This document shows, piece by piece, positions 10,115 through 18,316 of a stretch of DNA of 58,650 nucleotides. Within the stretch, counting starts at the first letter, position 1. Every line of letters begins with the position of its first letter. A program made the position numbers and the translations under genes. Origin of the DNA: Nitrospirota bacterium (GTDB lineage: Bacteria; Nitrospirota; Thermodesulfovibrionia; Thermodesulfovibrionales; UBA6898); contig JAJRYC010000059.1 in NCBI GenBank assembly GCA_024275975.1, positions 1 through 58,650 on the forward strand, in the 5' to 3' direction. The notes under the pieces are model-generated. The model saw only the letters and a program-made list of their open reading frames with translations, was not told where the DNA came from and did not search any database.

Positions 10115-11298
10115 AGTCCCTTTACCTCTTTCAGCTTTTTTGTAAGCATCGGAACGATCTCAAAAAGGTCGCCGGATATGCAGTAATTCGCCACATTAAA
10201 TATCGGGGCATCCGGGTTTTTGTTTATCGCCACGATTATATCCGAAGACTGCATGCCGACAAGGTGCTGCACCGCGCCGGATATGCCGCATGCTATATAT
10301 AATTTGGGGCCTACTGTTTTTCCCGTCTGTCCCACCTGGTGCCTGTAGGGTATCCAGCCCTCGTCAACCGCCGCCCTTGAGGCTGCAACGGAGGCATTGA
10401 GCACCCCGGCAAGTTCAAAGAGCAGATCAAAACCTTTCTGTCCATCGGTTCCTCTTCCGCCAGCAACTATTATATTCGCCTCCTGAAGGTTTAGTGCAGC
10501 CCCTGAAACCTCTTTGACAGTCTCTATCACATTGGTCCGTGATGTAATGTTATCGGCGGTCACCTTTATTATCGCACCTTTCCTGCCGCTGTCATATTCC
10601 GACCGCTTCATGACCCGCGGCCTCACTGTGGCCATCTGCGGCCTGGTATGAGGACAGAGGATTGCCGCCATTATATTTCCGCCAAAAGCAGGCCGGACCT
10701 GAAGAAGGTTGCCGGTTTCACTGTCTATGTCAAGTGACGTACAGTCGGCGGTAAGGCCTGTCCGTAATCTTGCCGCGACTCTCGGGATAAACGACCTTCC
10801 GGCTGGTGTAGCGCCGGCGAGTACTATTTCGGGTCTGTATTGCCTGATTAAATCTGAAAGCAGCCTGGAATAAGCCTCGTCATTGAATCTGCTGAATATT
10901 TCAGCGCTGCAGTGGTACACTCTGTCCGCGCCCCATTTTATGAGTTCATCCGCCTCTTTTTCCGTTGAGCCGAAGAGGACCGCCGATAGTTCAGCGCCCC
11001 GTTTTTCAGCAAGCATTCCGCCCACTCCCAGCAGTTCCAGCGAGACATCGGCGAGCCTGCCGTCCCTCTGTTCGGCAAAGACCCAGACACCCGCACCCTG
11101 TCCCTTTTCTTTTTTGTCCGAATTCTCTTCTGTCTCGGTTATCGCGCCTTCGGGACAGACGCTCAGACAGGCGCTGCATATCTGGCATAGTTCATTGATC
11201 TCCGCCTTTCCGTCTTTCATGACGATGGCGTCATACGGACATGAATCAATGCATGTTTCACATCCGGAACATTTATCTTTCTGTATCCTTATAAACAT
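10111..11298 (-). CDS. etfA: Electron transfer flavoprotein alpha subunit with N-terminal 2[4Fe-4S] ferredoxin domain
   Basis: FAD-binding alpha subunit of ETF fused to a ferredoxin domain, 395 residues. Residues 1-60 contain two CxxCxxCxxxCP clusters (CSGCETCIDSCP and CQICSACLSVCP). The C-terminal FAD domain has GRGTDGQKGF, ASRAAVDEGW and VGQTGKTVGPKLYIACGISGAVQH. Ferredoxin-fused EtfA occurs in anaerobes, including electron-bifurcating ETFs. It overlaps etfB by 10 nt and fabD by 4 nt. No acyl-CoA dehydrogenase is adjacent, so the redox partner cannot be read from this window. Confidence 0.95.
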   Translation of the reverse strand: MFIRIQKDKCSGCETCIDSCPYDAIVMKDGKAEINELCQICSACLSVCPEGAITETEENSDKKEKGQGAGVWVFAEQRDGRLADVSLELLGVGGMLAEKRGAELSAVLFGSTEKEADELIKWGADRVYHCSAEIFSRFNDEAYSRLLSDLIRQYRPEIVLAGATPAGRSFIPRVAARLRTGLTADCTSLDIDSETGNLLQVRPAFGGNIMAAILCPHTRPQMATVRPRVMKRSEYDSGRKGAIIKVTADNITSRTNVIETVKEVSGAALNLQEANIIVAGGRGTDGQKGFDLLFELAGVLNASVAASRAAVDEGWIPYRHQVGQTGKTVGPKLYIACGISGAVQHLVGMQSSDIIVAINKNPDAPIFNVANYCISGDLFEIVPMLTKKLKEVKGL

Positions 11299-12071
11299 TT
11301 CAGCTCCGTAAGTTCCTTTAATAAGAGGTCGACCTGCTCTTCCGCGGCGCCTTCCAATATCTTCCTGTCCTTTGTCGTGCCGGGCGCAAAGATATTTCTG
11401 ACCTGGGTCGGCGAGCCCTTCAGCCCGATATCGTCTTCACCTGCCCCGATATCAGACGCGGACATCTTTTTCACCTCGGCCTTTTTGGCTGCGATCTTTC
11501 CCTTTAACGAAGGCATCCTGGGGTCGTTCAGTTCCCTTACCACGGTGAGAAGCACAGGCAGGGATGATTCCACCAGATCATACCCTTCGTCCATCAATCT
11601 CTGGACGACTATCCTGTCATTTTTTATATCATCAAATTTACGTATATAAGCTATATGCGGAATATCCAGAAACTCCGCGATCTCAGGACTAACCTGGGCT
11701 GTATCGCCATCGATCGCCTGTTTTCCGCAGATTATTATGTCTACTCCCAGCTGTTCTATCGCCTTTGACAGAATGTATGCCGTCGCACATGTGTCAGAGC
11801 CGGCGAACGCCCTGTCGGTAAGGAGCACGGCGTCATCAACACCCATGGATATCGCGTATCTGAGCGCGGTCTCCGCCTGGGGCGGCCCCATTGTAAGCAC
11901 AGTAACACTGCCGCCGGTTTTTTCCTTTATATACAGGCCCGCCTCGATGGCATGCATGTCATACGGGTTTATGATGCTCGGCACACCATCCCTAATAAGT
12001 GTGTTTGTCTCAGGATTTATCCTGACCTCTGCGGTGTCAGGCACCTGCTTGATACATACTATTGTCTTCAT
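11289..12071 (-). CDS. etfB: Electron transfer flavoprotein beta subunit
   Basis: Beta subunit of ETF, 260 residues, pairing with the downstream alpha subunit. The start MKTIVCIKQVPDTAEVRINPE is typical. The nucleotide-binding region (VTVLTMGPPQAETALRYAISMGVDDAVLLTDR, described here in pieces of the first 100 residues) and the QAIDGDTAQVSPEIAEFL segment near residue 120 are intact. GGGGA lies upstream of the ATG. The TAA stop lies inside the start of etfA. First gene of the etfB-etfA-fabD run. Confidence 0.95.
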   Translation of the reverse strand: MKTIVCIKQVPDTAEVRINPETNTLIRDGVPSIINPYDMHAIEAGLYIKEKTGGSVTVLTMGPPQAETALRYAISMGVDDAVLLTDRAFAGSDTCATAYILSKAIEQLGVDIIICGKQAIDGDTAQVSPEIAEFLDIPHIAYIRKFDDIKNDRIVVQRLMDEGYDLVESSLPVLLTVVRELNDPRMPSLKGKIAAKKAEVKKMSASDIGAGEDDIGLKGSPTQVRNIFAPGTTKDRKILEGAAEEQVDLLLKELTELKCL

Positions 12072-12183
12072 CTTTTTCAGTCCCCGTAATTATTTAATTC
12101 AGAACTACTGCATTTAGTTCTTTATTTTACGATTTTAGACTTAACGAAGTAAAGGCCGGCGGCAAGCGAATTCCGGTCGAATA

Positions 12184-14565
12184 TCAGAGAAAGACCACTG
12201 TCACAGCCCCTCCACCTTCACCTTCATCGCCCTTTGCCGAACTTTCGACGAGGGGATGTTCCTTCAGGTAATCTCTTATCGCCCTGGAGAGTCTGCCGGT
12301 GCCTATTCCGTGAATTATTTTCACACGTTTCAGGCCCGACAATGAGGCGTCATTCAGGTATCGCTCAACAAGCGAGAGAGCAGGGTCGACCCTCCGGCCT
12401 ATTACGTTAAGTTCAGCAGAGAGCTCCGTGGCTCCGGTAATACACCGGTATACACCTGCTCCGGATCCTTCCGAAGAAGCATGTGGCGGCTTGGCGGCCG
12501 GCTCGGAAAGGTCGTTCAGAGAGACCAGAAACTTCTTCCCGTTAACCAGCACACAGCACCTGCGGGTTTTCTCATTTACTGAATGGACAATGCCGTCTGT
12601 TCCCAGGTTGTTGATAAATACGCGCTGTCCTTCACTGACTTTATTGACCCGCTGAATCTTTTCAGAAGAACGCGGTTTGCGGACCTTTTTCAGTTCCACA
12701 AGCTTCCTGTCGAGGTGATTCATGACCTTTCCGGTCTCCGGGGCAGTGGAATCTTTTAATGTCCTGATGATATCCCGGGCCTCTTTCCTGGTCTTCATGA
12801 CGATTTCTTCGGCCTGTTCGCCCGCCTTCGCAAGTATATCCTTTTTCATTGACCTGATCATCGCAAGTTCCTCTTTCAGGTATGACCTGAGATGGCCGGT
12901 TTCCTGCGCAAGCCTTTTATTCTCTTTAAGTTTATCGCCGAGTTCACCGGTTTTCCGTTTGAGTTCAGAGATGAGCGATTCAAGCGCGGCGCCCTCGTTC
13001 GACATAAACTCCCTGGCCTCCCTGATGACGTCCACATCCAGTCCCAGCGACTCCGCGATTTCGAAGGCATGCGACATACCGGGCTCACCCATTACAAGTT
13101 TATATGTGGGCCTGTACGTTGAACCGCCACTGGAGACAATCTCCTCCATTTCCATCGAGCTGTTTATCAGGCCCGGTTCAGAGTGAGCAAACGCCTTGAG
13201 CATACCGAGATGCGTGGATATCAGAGTCAGGGCGCCCCGTTGTTTCAGCCTTCTCAGAATCGCGCAGGATAATGCTCCTCCCTGCTCCGGGTCTGTCCCT
13301 GTTCCGAACTCATCAATTATGATCAGTGTTTTGGCGCTGCTCTGCCGGATAATCTCAGAAATGCGCTTTATATGGGCGGAAAAGGTCGAGAGGTCCTGTT
13401 CGATGGATTGTTCATCTCCAATGTCGGCAAGAACGCTCTCAAGGAAGGGCACCGTTGTGCCTGTCCCGGCCGGAATGTGCATACCGGAAAGGGCCATGAG
13501 GGTCAACACGCCGGTTGTCTTCAGGGCGACTGTCTTGCCCCCTGCGTTTGAACCGGTAATAACCAGGCATGAATGCTCTCCCCCCAGTTCCAGGTCAAGC
13601 GGCATGACACCTGCTTCGCGGTTTTTCCCCCTGAGGGTTTTCCATAGAAGCGGGTGCCGCCCATTGACGATCTTCAGATGTCCCCTTTTATTTATTTCAG
13701 GAGGCGACATCGCCATCTGCCCGGAAAACTCCGCAACCGCCTGCAGTGTGTCCAACCCGGCAACGATATGATAATCCTCTTCAATTTCAAGGATGTGTTC
13801 CCTTAAAAGAGCTGAAAGCCTCCCGAGGACCCTGTACTCCTCAAGCTTCTCCTCCGCCCTGTAAGATTCAAGCTCCATACCGGGGAGCTGGATCGAATAG
13901 GGTTCCACGTAGATCGTTTCACCCGTATTGGAGATGTCATGAACTATGCCCGGCACATTCCTTTTTGAGTCCCTTTTTACCGGGATCACCCACCTGTTGT
14001 TTCTTTCGGCCAGATAAAAATCCTGAAGGTACGGCGCAAGGTCCTTCCTTTTTAACATCCCCTCCAGAATCCTTTTGATCTTATTCTCACCGGACCTGAT
14101 ACTCTTGCGGATATGAGAAAGTTCCGTCGATGCCTCATCCTTTATCTCCCCTTCCCTGCCTATAGAGGTTTGAATCGAGCTTTTCAGCCTGGGATGGGTC
14201 GTAAGCCGTGATACAACCACGCCGAGGCCGGGGTATTCAGGGTTATTACTCAATATTCTGAGATTCAGCGCGGACGAAAACAGCGGAAGGAATGACCTCA
14301 ATTCCAGGGGTTCAAGCAGAGCGTCGGCAGGTCTGATTCTCCTGAAGACTGGTGCGAGGTCCTCAAAATGCACTATAGGAAACCGCTCTTCAGCCAGAAA
14401 TCCGCGGCACTCAGAAACAAGGCCGGACTGCCGCCTTATTTCATCGATATCCTTAAGGGGTCTTATTTTTTTAATTAAAGCCCTCCCGGGCGCTGTGAAT
14501 GCGAATGCCGCAGCCATTCCGAGGACTTTATCGAATTCGAGAATCCTGTAAGTATGTTTACTCAT
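12184..14565 (-). CDS. mutS2: MutS2 family protein with C-terminal Smr endonuclease domain
   Basis: MutS2 relatives act on stalled or collided ribosomes and recombination intermediates, not on classical mismatch repair. The 793 residues are close to the family length. The core and lever domains come first, then the ATPase with Walker A GSNAGGKT at residues 338-345 and Walker B LIIIDEFGTGTDPEQGG. A long coiled-coil rich in Lys and Glu follows, then an Smr domain over roughly the last 80 residues with HGIGTGRLSRAI. No mutS-type N-terminal mismatch domain is present. The C-terminus ends in a glycine- and glutamate-rich stretch before TVVFL. Confidence 0.95.
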   Translation of the reverse strand: MSKHTYRILEFDKVLGMAAAFAFTAPGRALIKKIRPLKDIDEIRRQSGLVSECRGFLAEERFPIVHFEDLAPVFRRIRPADALLEPLELRSFLPLFSSALNLRILSNNPEYPGLGVVVSRLTTHPRLKSSIQTSIGREGEIKDEASTELSHIRKSIRSGENKIKRILEGMLKRKDLAPYLQDFYLAERNNRWVIPVKRDSKRNVPGIVHDISNTGETIYVEPYSIQLPGMELESYRAEEKLEEYRVLGRLSALLREHILEIEEDYHIVAGLDTLQAVAEFSGQMAMSPPEINKRGHLKIVNGRHPLLWKTLRGKNREAGVMPLDLELGGEHSCLVITGSNAGGKTVALKTTGVLTLMALSGMHIPAGTGTTVPFLESVLADIGDEQSIEQDLSTFSAHIKRISEIIRQSSAKTLIIIDEFGTGTDPEQGGALSCAILRRLKQRGALTLISTHLGMLKAFAHSEPGLINSSMEMEEIVSSGGSTYRPTYKLVMGEPGMSHAFEIAESLGLDVDVIREAREFMSNEGAALESLISELKRKTGELGDKLKENKRLAQETGHLRSYLKEELAMIRSMKKDILAKAGEQAEEIVMKTRKEARDIIRTLKDSTAPETGKVMNHLDRKLVELKKVRKPRSSEKIQRVNKVSEGQRVFINNLGTDGIVHSVNEKTRRCCVLVNGKKFLVSLNDLSEPAAKPPHASSEGSGAGVYRCITGATELSAELNVIGRRVDPALSLVERYLNDASLSGLKRVKIIHGIGTGRLSRAIRDYLKEHPLVESSAKGDEGEGGGAVTVVFL

Positions 14566-14721
14566 ATTTAATCGTAAAAGATGGCAGATGGGTCTTGCAA
14601 ATTTTATTAACCCACGGCACCAGTATCAGGCAAAAAAGAAGACCGGACACCGGGGAAGGAGCAGAGGGGTTATATTTCACCTGACAGTATTACAAAAACC
14701 ATAGCCGGTTCAGTCCGGATA

Positions 14722-15312
14722 TTATATCTCGCGGCGGCCTTCAATGGCCTTTCCGAGCGTCACCTCATCGGCAAATTCTATGTCGCTTCCCATCGGAAGG
14801 CCGTAGGCGATACGGCTTATTTTCACGCCTAACGGGGCAAGCACTTCCTTTAGATACTGGGCGGTCATCTCTCCCTTTGTATTCGGATTTGTGGCGATAA
14901 TTACTTCCTGCACCTCGCTGTCTCTTATTCTCCCGACAAGTTCCTTTATCTTCAATCTCTCCGGCGTTATTCCGTCTATCGGCGACAGTGAGCCGAGAAG
15001 GACATGGTAAGGGGAGTGGAAATCCCTTACCCTCTCGATAACCAGTATATTGCTCGGCTCTTCAACTACGCACAACTTGCTTCTGTCGCGTGAATCATCG
15101 CTGCATATCTCACATATTTCGTTCTCTGTGATATTAAAGCAGATGCTGCAGAACCTCGCCTTTTCTTTCACCTTTTCTATGGCCTTCGACAGGGACAGCG
15201 CTTCCTGGTCAGGCATCGAGAGGATAAAAAAGGCAAGCCTTTGAGCGGTCTTCCTGCCGATACCTGGAAGGCGGGTCAGTGCATTTATAAGGTCATCTAT
15301 AATACCGCGCAT
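14722..15312 (-). CDS. recR: Recombination mediator protein RecR
   Basis: RecR works with RecO (and RecF) to load RecA on gapped DNA. The 196 residues match the family. An N-terminal helix-hairpin-helix (LTRLPGIGRKTAQRLAFF) is followed by the four-Cys zinc finger (CSICFNITENEICEIC) and a Toprim domain (LCVVEEPSNILVIER). It follows ybaB by 12 nt and ends in ALEGRREI with a TAA stop. The dnaX-ybaB-recR order is widely conserved. Confidence 0.97.
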   Translation of the reverse strand: MRGIIDDLINALTRLPGIGRKTAQRLAFFILSMPDQEALSLSKAIEKVKEKARFCSICFNITENEICEICSDDSRDRSKLCVVEEPSNILVIERVRDFHSPYHVLLGSLSPIDGITPERLKIKELVGRIRDSEVQEVIIATNPNTKGEMTAQYLKEVLAPLGVKISRIAYGLPMGSDIEFADEVTLGKAIEGRREI

Positions 15313-15324
15313 TTGCCTGTGGAA

Positions 15325-15666
15325 TTATTTCCCGAACATATTTCCCAGATTGCCGAGTCCAGGAACCTGTAATCCGCCGGTAAGCTTTGACATTTCCTCA
15401 TTTACGAGTTCCTGCGCCCTTCTCAGCGCCTCATTTGATGCCGCCAGTACAAGGTCCTGAAGCATTTCCACTTCTTCCGGGTCCACAACATCTTTTTCTA
15501 TACTTATAGACACAAGTTCACCCGCGCCGCTTGCCACAACAGTCACCATGCCACCGCCTGCCGTTGCCTCGGCAGTCTTTTTCTTGGCCTCTTCCTGTGT
15601 TTTCATCATCTCTTCCTGCAGCTTCTGCGCCTGGCGCATCATATCCCCGAGCATTTTTTTAGACAT
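15325..15666 (-). CDS. YbaB/EbfC family nucleoid-associated protein
   Basis: Small DNA-binding protein of 113 residues. It has the usual Met- and Gln-rich amphipathic N-terminal helix (KMLGDMMRQAQKLQEEMMK), the central Gly-rich strand with GGGMVTVVASGAGELVSI, and the C-terminal helix with a GL-rich tail. It starts inside the last codons of dnaX (8-nt overlap) and precedes recR, the standard neighbourhood of this family. Confidence 0.95.
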   Translation of the reverse strand: MSKKMLGDMMRQAQKLQEEMMKTQEEAKKKTAEATAGGGMVTVVASGAGELVSISIEKDVVDPEEVEMLQDLVLAASNEALRRAQELVNEEMSKLTGGLQVPGLGNLGNMFGK

Positions 15667-17392
15667 GATTTCCTCCGTTTTTTGTATTTGCTGATTCCTC
15701 TATTGGTAATATTTCCACAATCCTCCCTTCAAATAGTTCCAGTGTCTCTTTGATAAGAGGCTCGTTCATGATCTTTTCTTTCAGGTCCCTCTTACGTGGA
15801 CTCTTTTTCTTCGATGTCGCCAGCTTTATTTTGATCCGGATCCCTGACTCCTCTGATAATATCTGTTCTATGGATTCCAGCTTTTTTCTTATGGAGTCCT
15901 CAAATACCGCCTGCCCTCCATTAAGGTTGAGCGTGAGTTCACCATTCTTAAACTCAAAATCCGCCTGTGAAATTTTCGAGGCCAGCGGAGCTTCTATCTT
16001 TTCGAGTGTCTTCTTCCAGAAATATGATATATCATTCCCCCCGGTCGCGGAATTTTCGACGGGAGTCACTGCGTCTGAAGGCCCTTCTGCTTCCGTCTCC
16101 AGGTCTGCTCCCAAGTCTGTTTCTTCGTTCTCAATTTCCGGCCTCTCCTCTTCAACAGGAACTTTTGCCTCCGGGTCTGTCTTCAGCGATATATTCACGG
16201 GCTGCTCCACGACACCGGTATTCACGGTCGGGCTATCCGGTATCCGTCCAGCAAAGTCTCTGCCGTATCTGTCTATATTTTCGATTATCTCCTTAATGGG
16301 TTTCATGGCGCTCAGGAAACTTGCCCTCATAAGTGCCATCTCCAGCGCCAGCCTGGGGGATGAAGAGTTCCTCACCTCGGTCTCCGCCTTCATTATCTCC
16401 GAAAGCATCAGTGTGAGCTGGTCCTCGGACGACCCTGATACAATATCCATGACAGCGGTAAGTTCCTCATCGCCGAGGTCAAGGATATCTTCCGGTTTCC
16501 GGACCACGCTCGATACGAGAAGGTTTCTGAAGAACTGAACAAGCTCCCTGGCGAATGACCTTATGTCAGCGCCCTGCTCTGAAAGCAGATTCACGGCATC
16601 AAGTATCCCGGCCCTGTTTCCGCTGATTACCGCCTTTGAAATCCTCGAAAGCATGCTGAAGTCGGCGATTCCGAGGAGGGTCTTGATGTTTTCCTCTGTT
16701 ATCCCTGAAGAAAAAGAAGAAAGCTGGTCGAGTATTGTGAGTGAGTCCCGCATGCTTCCATCAGCGGCCCTCGCGATGAGACTTAAAGCCTCGGGAGCGA
16801 TGTCTATACCTTCCGCCGCTGATATCTCCTTGAGCCTGGCCTTTATCTGACTGCCGGGTATTCTTCTGAACGGCATATGCTGGCAGCGCGAAAGTATGGT
16901 AGCGGGTATCTTCCTGAGTTCTGTCGTCGCAAGGACAAATATGACGTGAGAGGGGGGTTCTTCCAGTGTCTTCAACAGCGCGTTAAAGGCTGAGCCCGAG
17001 AGCATATGCACTTCATCGATGATATAGACCTTATATTTAGCGCTCGACGGCGCGTATTTAACCCTCTCTCTGAGGCCCCTTATGTCCTCGACGCTGTTAT
17101 TGGAGGCGCCGTCTATTTCTGTTACGTCCACGGACGAACCTTCCGTAATGGCAACACACGATTCGCACACACCGCACGGAGAAGGAGACGGACCGTCTTT
17201 ACAGTTCATGGCCTTTGCGAGTATGCGCGCGGTGGACGTCTTTCCCACTCCCCGCGGTCCGGAGAATATATATGCGTGCGCGATCCTGTCCTGCGCAATG
17301 GCATTCATTAAAATCCGCGCAATAGGCCCCTGGCCTACAAGACCGTCAAATCCCTTCGGTCTCCATTTTCTGGCTAATACAAGGTAGATCAT
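15659..17392 (-). CDS. dnaX: DNA polymerase III subunit gamma/tau
   Basis: Clamp-loader ATPase subunit of DNA polymerase III, 577 residues. It begins with MIYLVLARKWRP, then Walker A GPRGVGKTSTA near residues 45-55, a zinc module with CGVCESC near residue 75, DEVHML for Walker B, and the sensor region SRCQHMPFRR. The middle linker (about residues 395-445) is highly acidic, and the C-terminal domain is basic. A possible slippery run near codon 535 is not a perfect X XXY YYZ heptamer, so I do not propose a separate gamma product. Confidence 0.96.
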   Translation of the reverse strand: MIYLVLARKWRPKGFDGLVGQGPIARILMNAIAQDRIAHAYIFSGPRGVGKTSTARILAKAMNCKDGPSPSPCGVCESCVAITEGSSVDVTEIDGASNNSVEDIRGLRERVKYAPSSAKYKVYIIDEVHMLSGSAFNALLKTLEEPPSHVIFVLATTELRKIPATILSRCQHMPFRRIPGSQIKARLKEISAAEGIDIAPEALSLIARAADGSMRDSLTILDQLSSFSSGITEENIKTLLGIADFSMLSRISKAVISGNRAGILDAVNLLSEQGADIRSFARELVQFFRNLLVSSVVRKPEDILDLGDEELTAVMDIVSGSSEDQLTLMLSEIMKAETEVRNSSSPRLALEMALMRASFLSAMKPIKEIIENIDRYGRDFAGRIPDSPTVNTGVVEQPVNISLKTDPEAKVPVEEERPEIENEETDLGADLETEAEGPSDAVTPVENSATGGNDISYFWKKTLEKIEAPLASKISQADFEFKNGELTLNLNGGQAVFEDSIRKKLESIEQILSEESGIRIKIKLATSKKKSPRKRDLKEKIMNEPLIKETLELFEGRIVEILPIEESANTKNGGNHV

Positions 17393-17511
17393 TTGTAAAA
17401 AAGTTCCACTTCCGGAATTAATGCGTTTTTCTCAATCCGCACGATTTCTTATATTAATGATAAGGTCAATCCACGTTTCCCGTGATAAAAGCAATCCTGT
17501 CTTCCATCTTT

Positions 17512-17626
17512 ATGCAGGCCGGGAACGACTTGCTGCGGCACACAGGAAAAATGCTTATCGCTGCTTCCTTCCGGACCTGACGAGGTTCACACCTCCATGT
17601 TGCGCAGGGCCGCTCCCAGCCTGCAT
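17512..17626 (-). ncRNA. ffs: Signal recognition particle RNA, small bacterial type
   Basis: The minus strand carries the universal SRP domain IV sequence, including GTCAGGTCCGGAAGGAAGCA. The ends pair as a long hairpin (ATGCAGGCTGGGAGCGG with CGTTCCCGGCCTGCAT), giving a transcript of about 115 nt like the 4.5S RNA. It binds Ffh for co-translational membrane targeting. Its position between a tRNA-Ser-like gene and dnaX is a common bacterial arrangement. Confidence 0.95.
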
Positions 17627-17701
17627 AAAAACGATGAATAATGATCAGGCTCAACCTAAATTCACTGAACACCAGTCATTCGTGTTTTTCAATATATCAA
17701 A

Positions 17702-17791
17702 TGGCGGAGAGGGAGGGATTTGAACCCTCGGTACGTGTTAGCGCACACACGATTCCCAGTCGTGCTCCTTCAGCCGCTCGGACACCTCTCC
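17702..17791 (-). tRNA. Serine-type tRNA with GGG anticodon
   Basis: A 90-nt type II tRNA. The acceptor stem GGAGAGG/CCTCTCC is perfect, with discriminator G and an encoded CCA. It has a D arm of the serine type, an anticodon stem CACGA/TCGTG and a long variable arm whose GTGCG/CGTAC stem closes with one G-U pair. The T stem GAGGG/CCCTC is also perfect. The anticodon loop reads CTGGGAA, so positions 34-36 are GGG, the proline anticodon. The usual tRNA-Ser(GGA) loop is CTGGAAA, so one A36-to-G change would explain it. Seryl-tRNA synthetase does not read the anticodon, so serine charging is expected. Confidence 0.9.
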
Positions 17792-17798
17792 AACTGCT

Positions 17799-18017
17799 TC
17801 AAAATGCTTCGAATTTTAACGGCACTCTTTTCAGCATAAACGTTGCCGAGAGGTACCTCATGTCATGTAGTTTAACATTTTTCAGTCCCGCCTTATCGGC
17901 ATATTTTTCAGAACTTCCCGGATACTTCCCCTGGATGATCGTAACAGGACGGAAAATATGGGGGTTTTTCTTTTGTAAAGCCTCATGACAGGAAATTTTA
18001 GTACATTCGGACCACAA
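17799..18017 (-). pseudogene. Degenerate tyrosine recombinase (integrase) fragment
   Basis: About 40 residues of the minus-strand reading frame resemble the C-terminal catalytic part of phage-type integrases: EKYADKAGLKNVKLHDMR, then SATFMLKRVPLK. This matches the box II pattern HDLRHTxATLML, with HDMRYLSAT here. The frame stops soon after, before the expected final tyrosine, and no matching upstream domain lies in frame. It sits just 8 bp from the 5' end of the tRNA gene. I read it as the remnant of an integrated element. Confidence 0.5.
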
Positions 18018-18316
18018 ATCGCAACAGGCCTTGCCAGATGGTCTTTTATCCGACTGTCAAGGACTGGAGCTCCTATGTCAGTAGTCGGATTCTTATTCCT
18101 GTCTTCCGTAGTTCTTTCACCATTCAGGTTCCGGGCTCGCACCGCTTGATGCCAACGCCGCCTGCCCCATCGACAATAATTTGTTCCATCGTTTCACCTG
18201 TTTTTTCGCCGCGGACAGTCCACAATCTTTCCCGGCGAAATTCTTTCGGCCGCGTTTTTATGAAGCAATGCGAAATGTTGCTTTTATTGGCTAAAAAAAG
18301 TTTTAATAAACATTCA

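Noticed and set aside
15659-17392. Programmed frameshift in dnaX at an A-rich run near codon 535
   Set aside because: The run is preceded by G, so it is not a proper slippery heptamer, and no stem-loop or ribosome-binding stimulator was evident.
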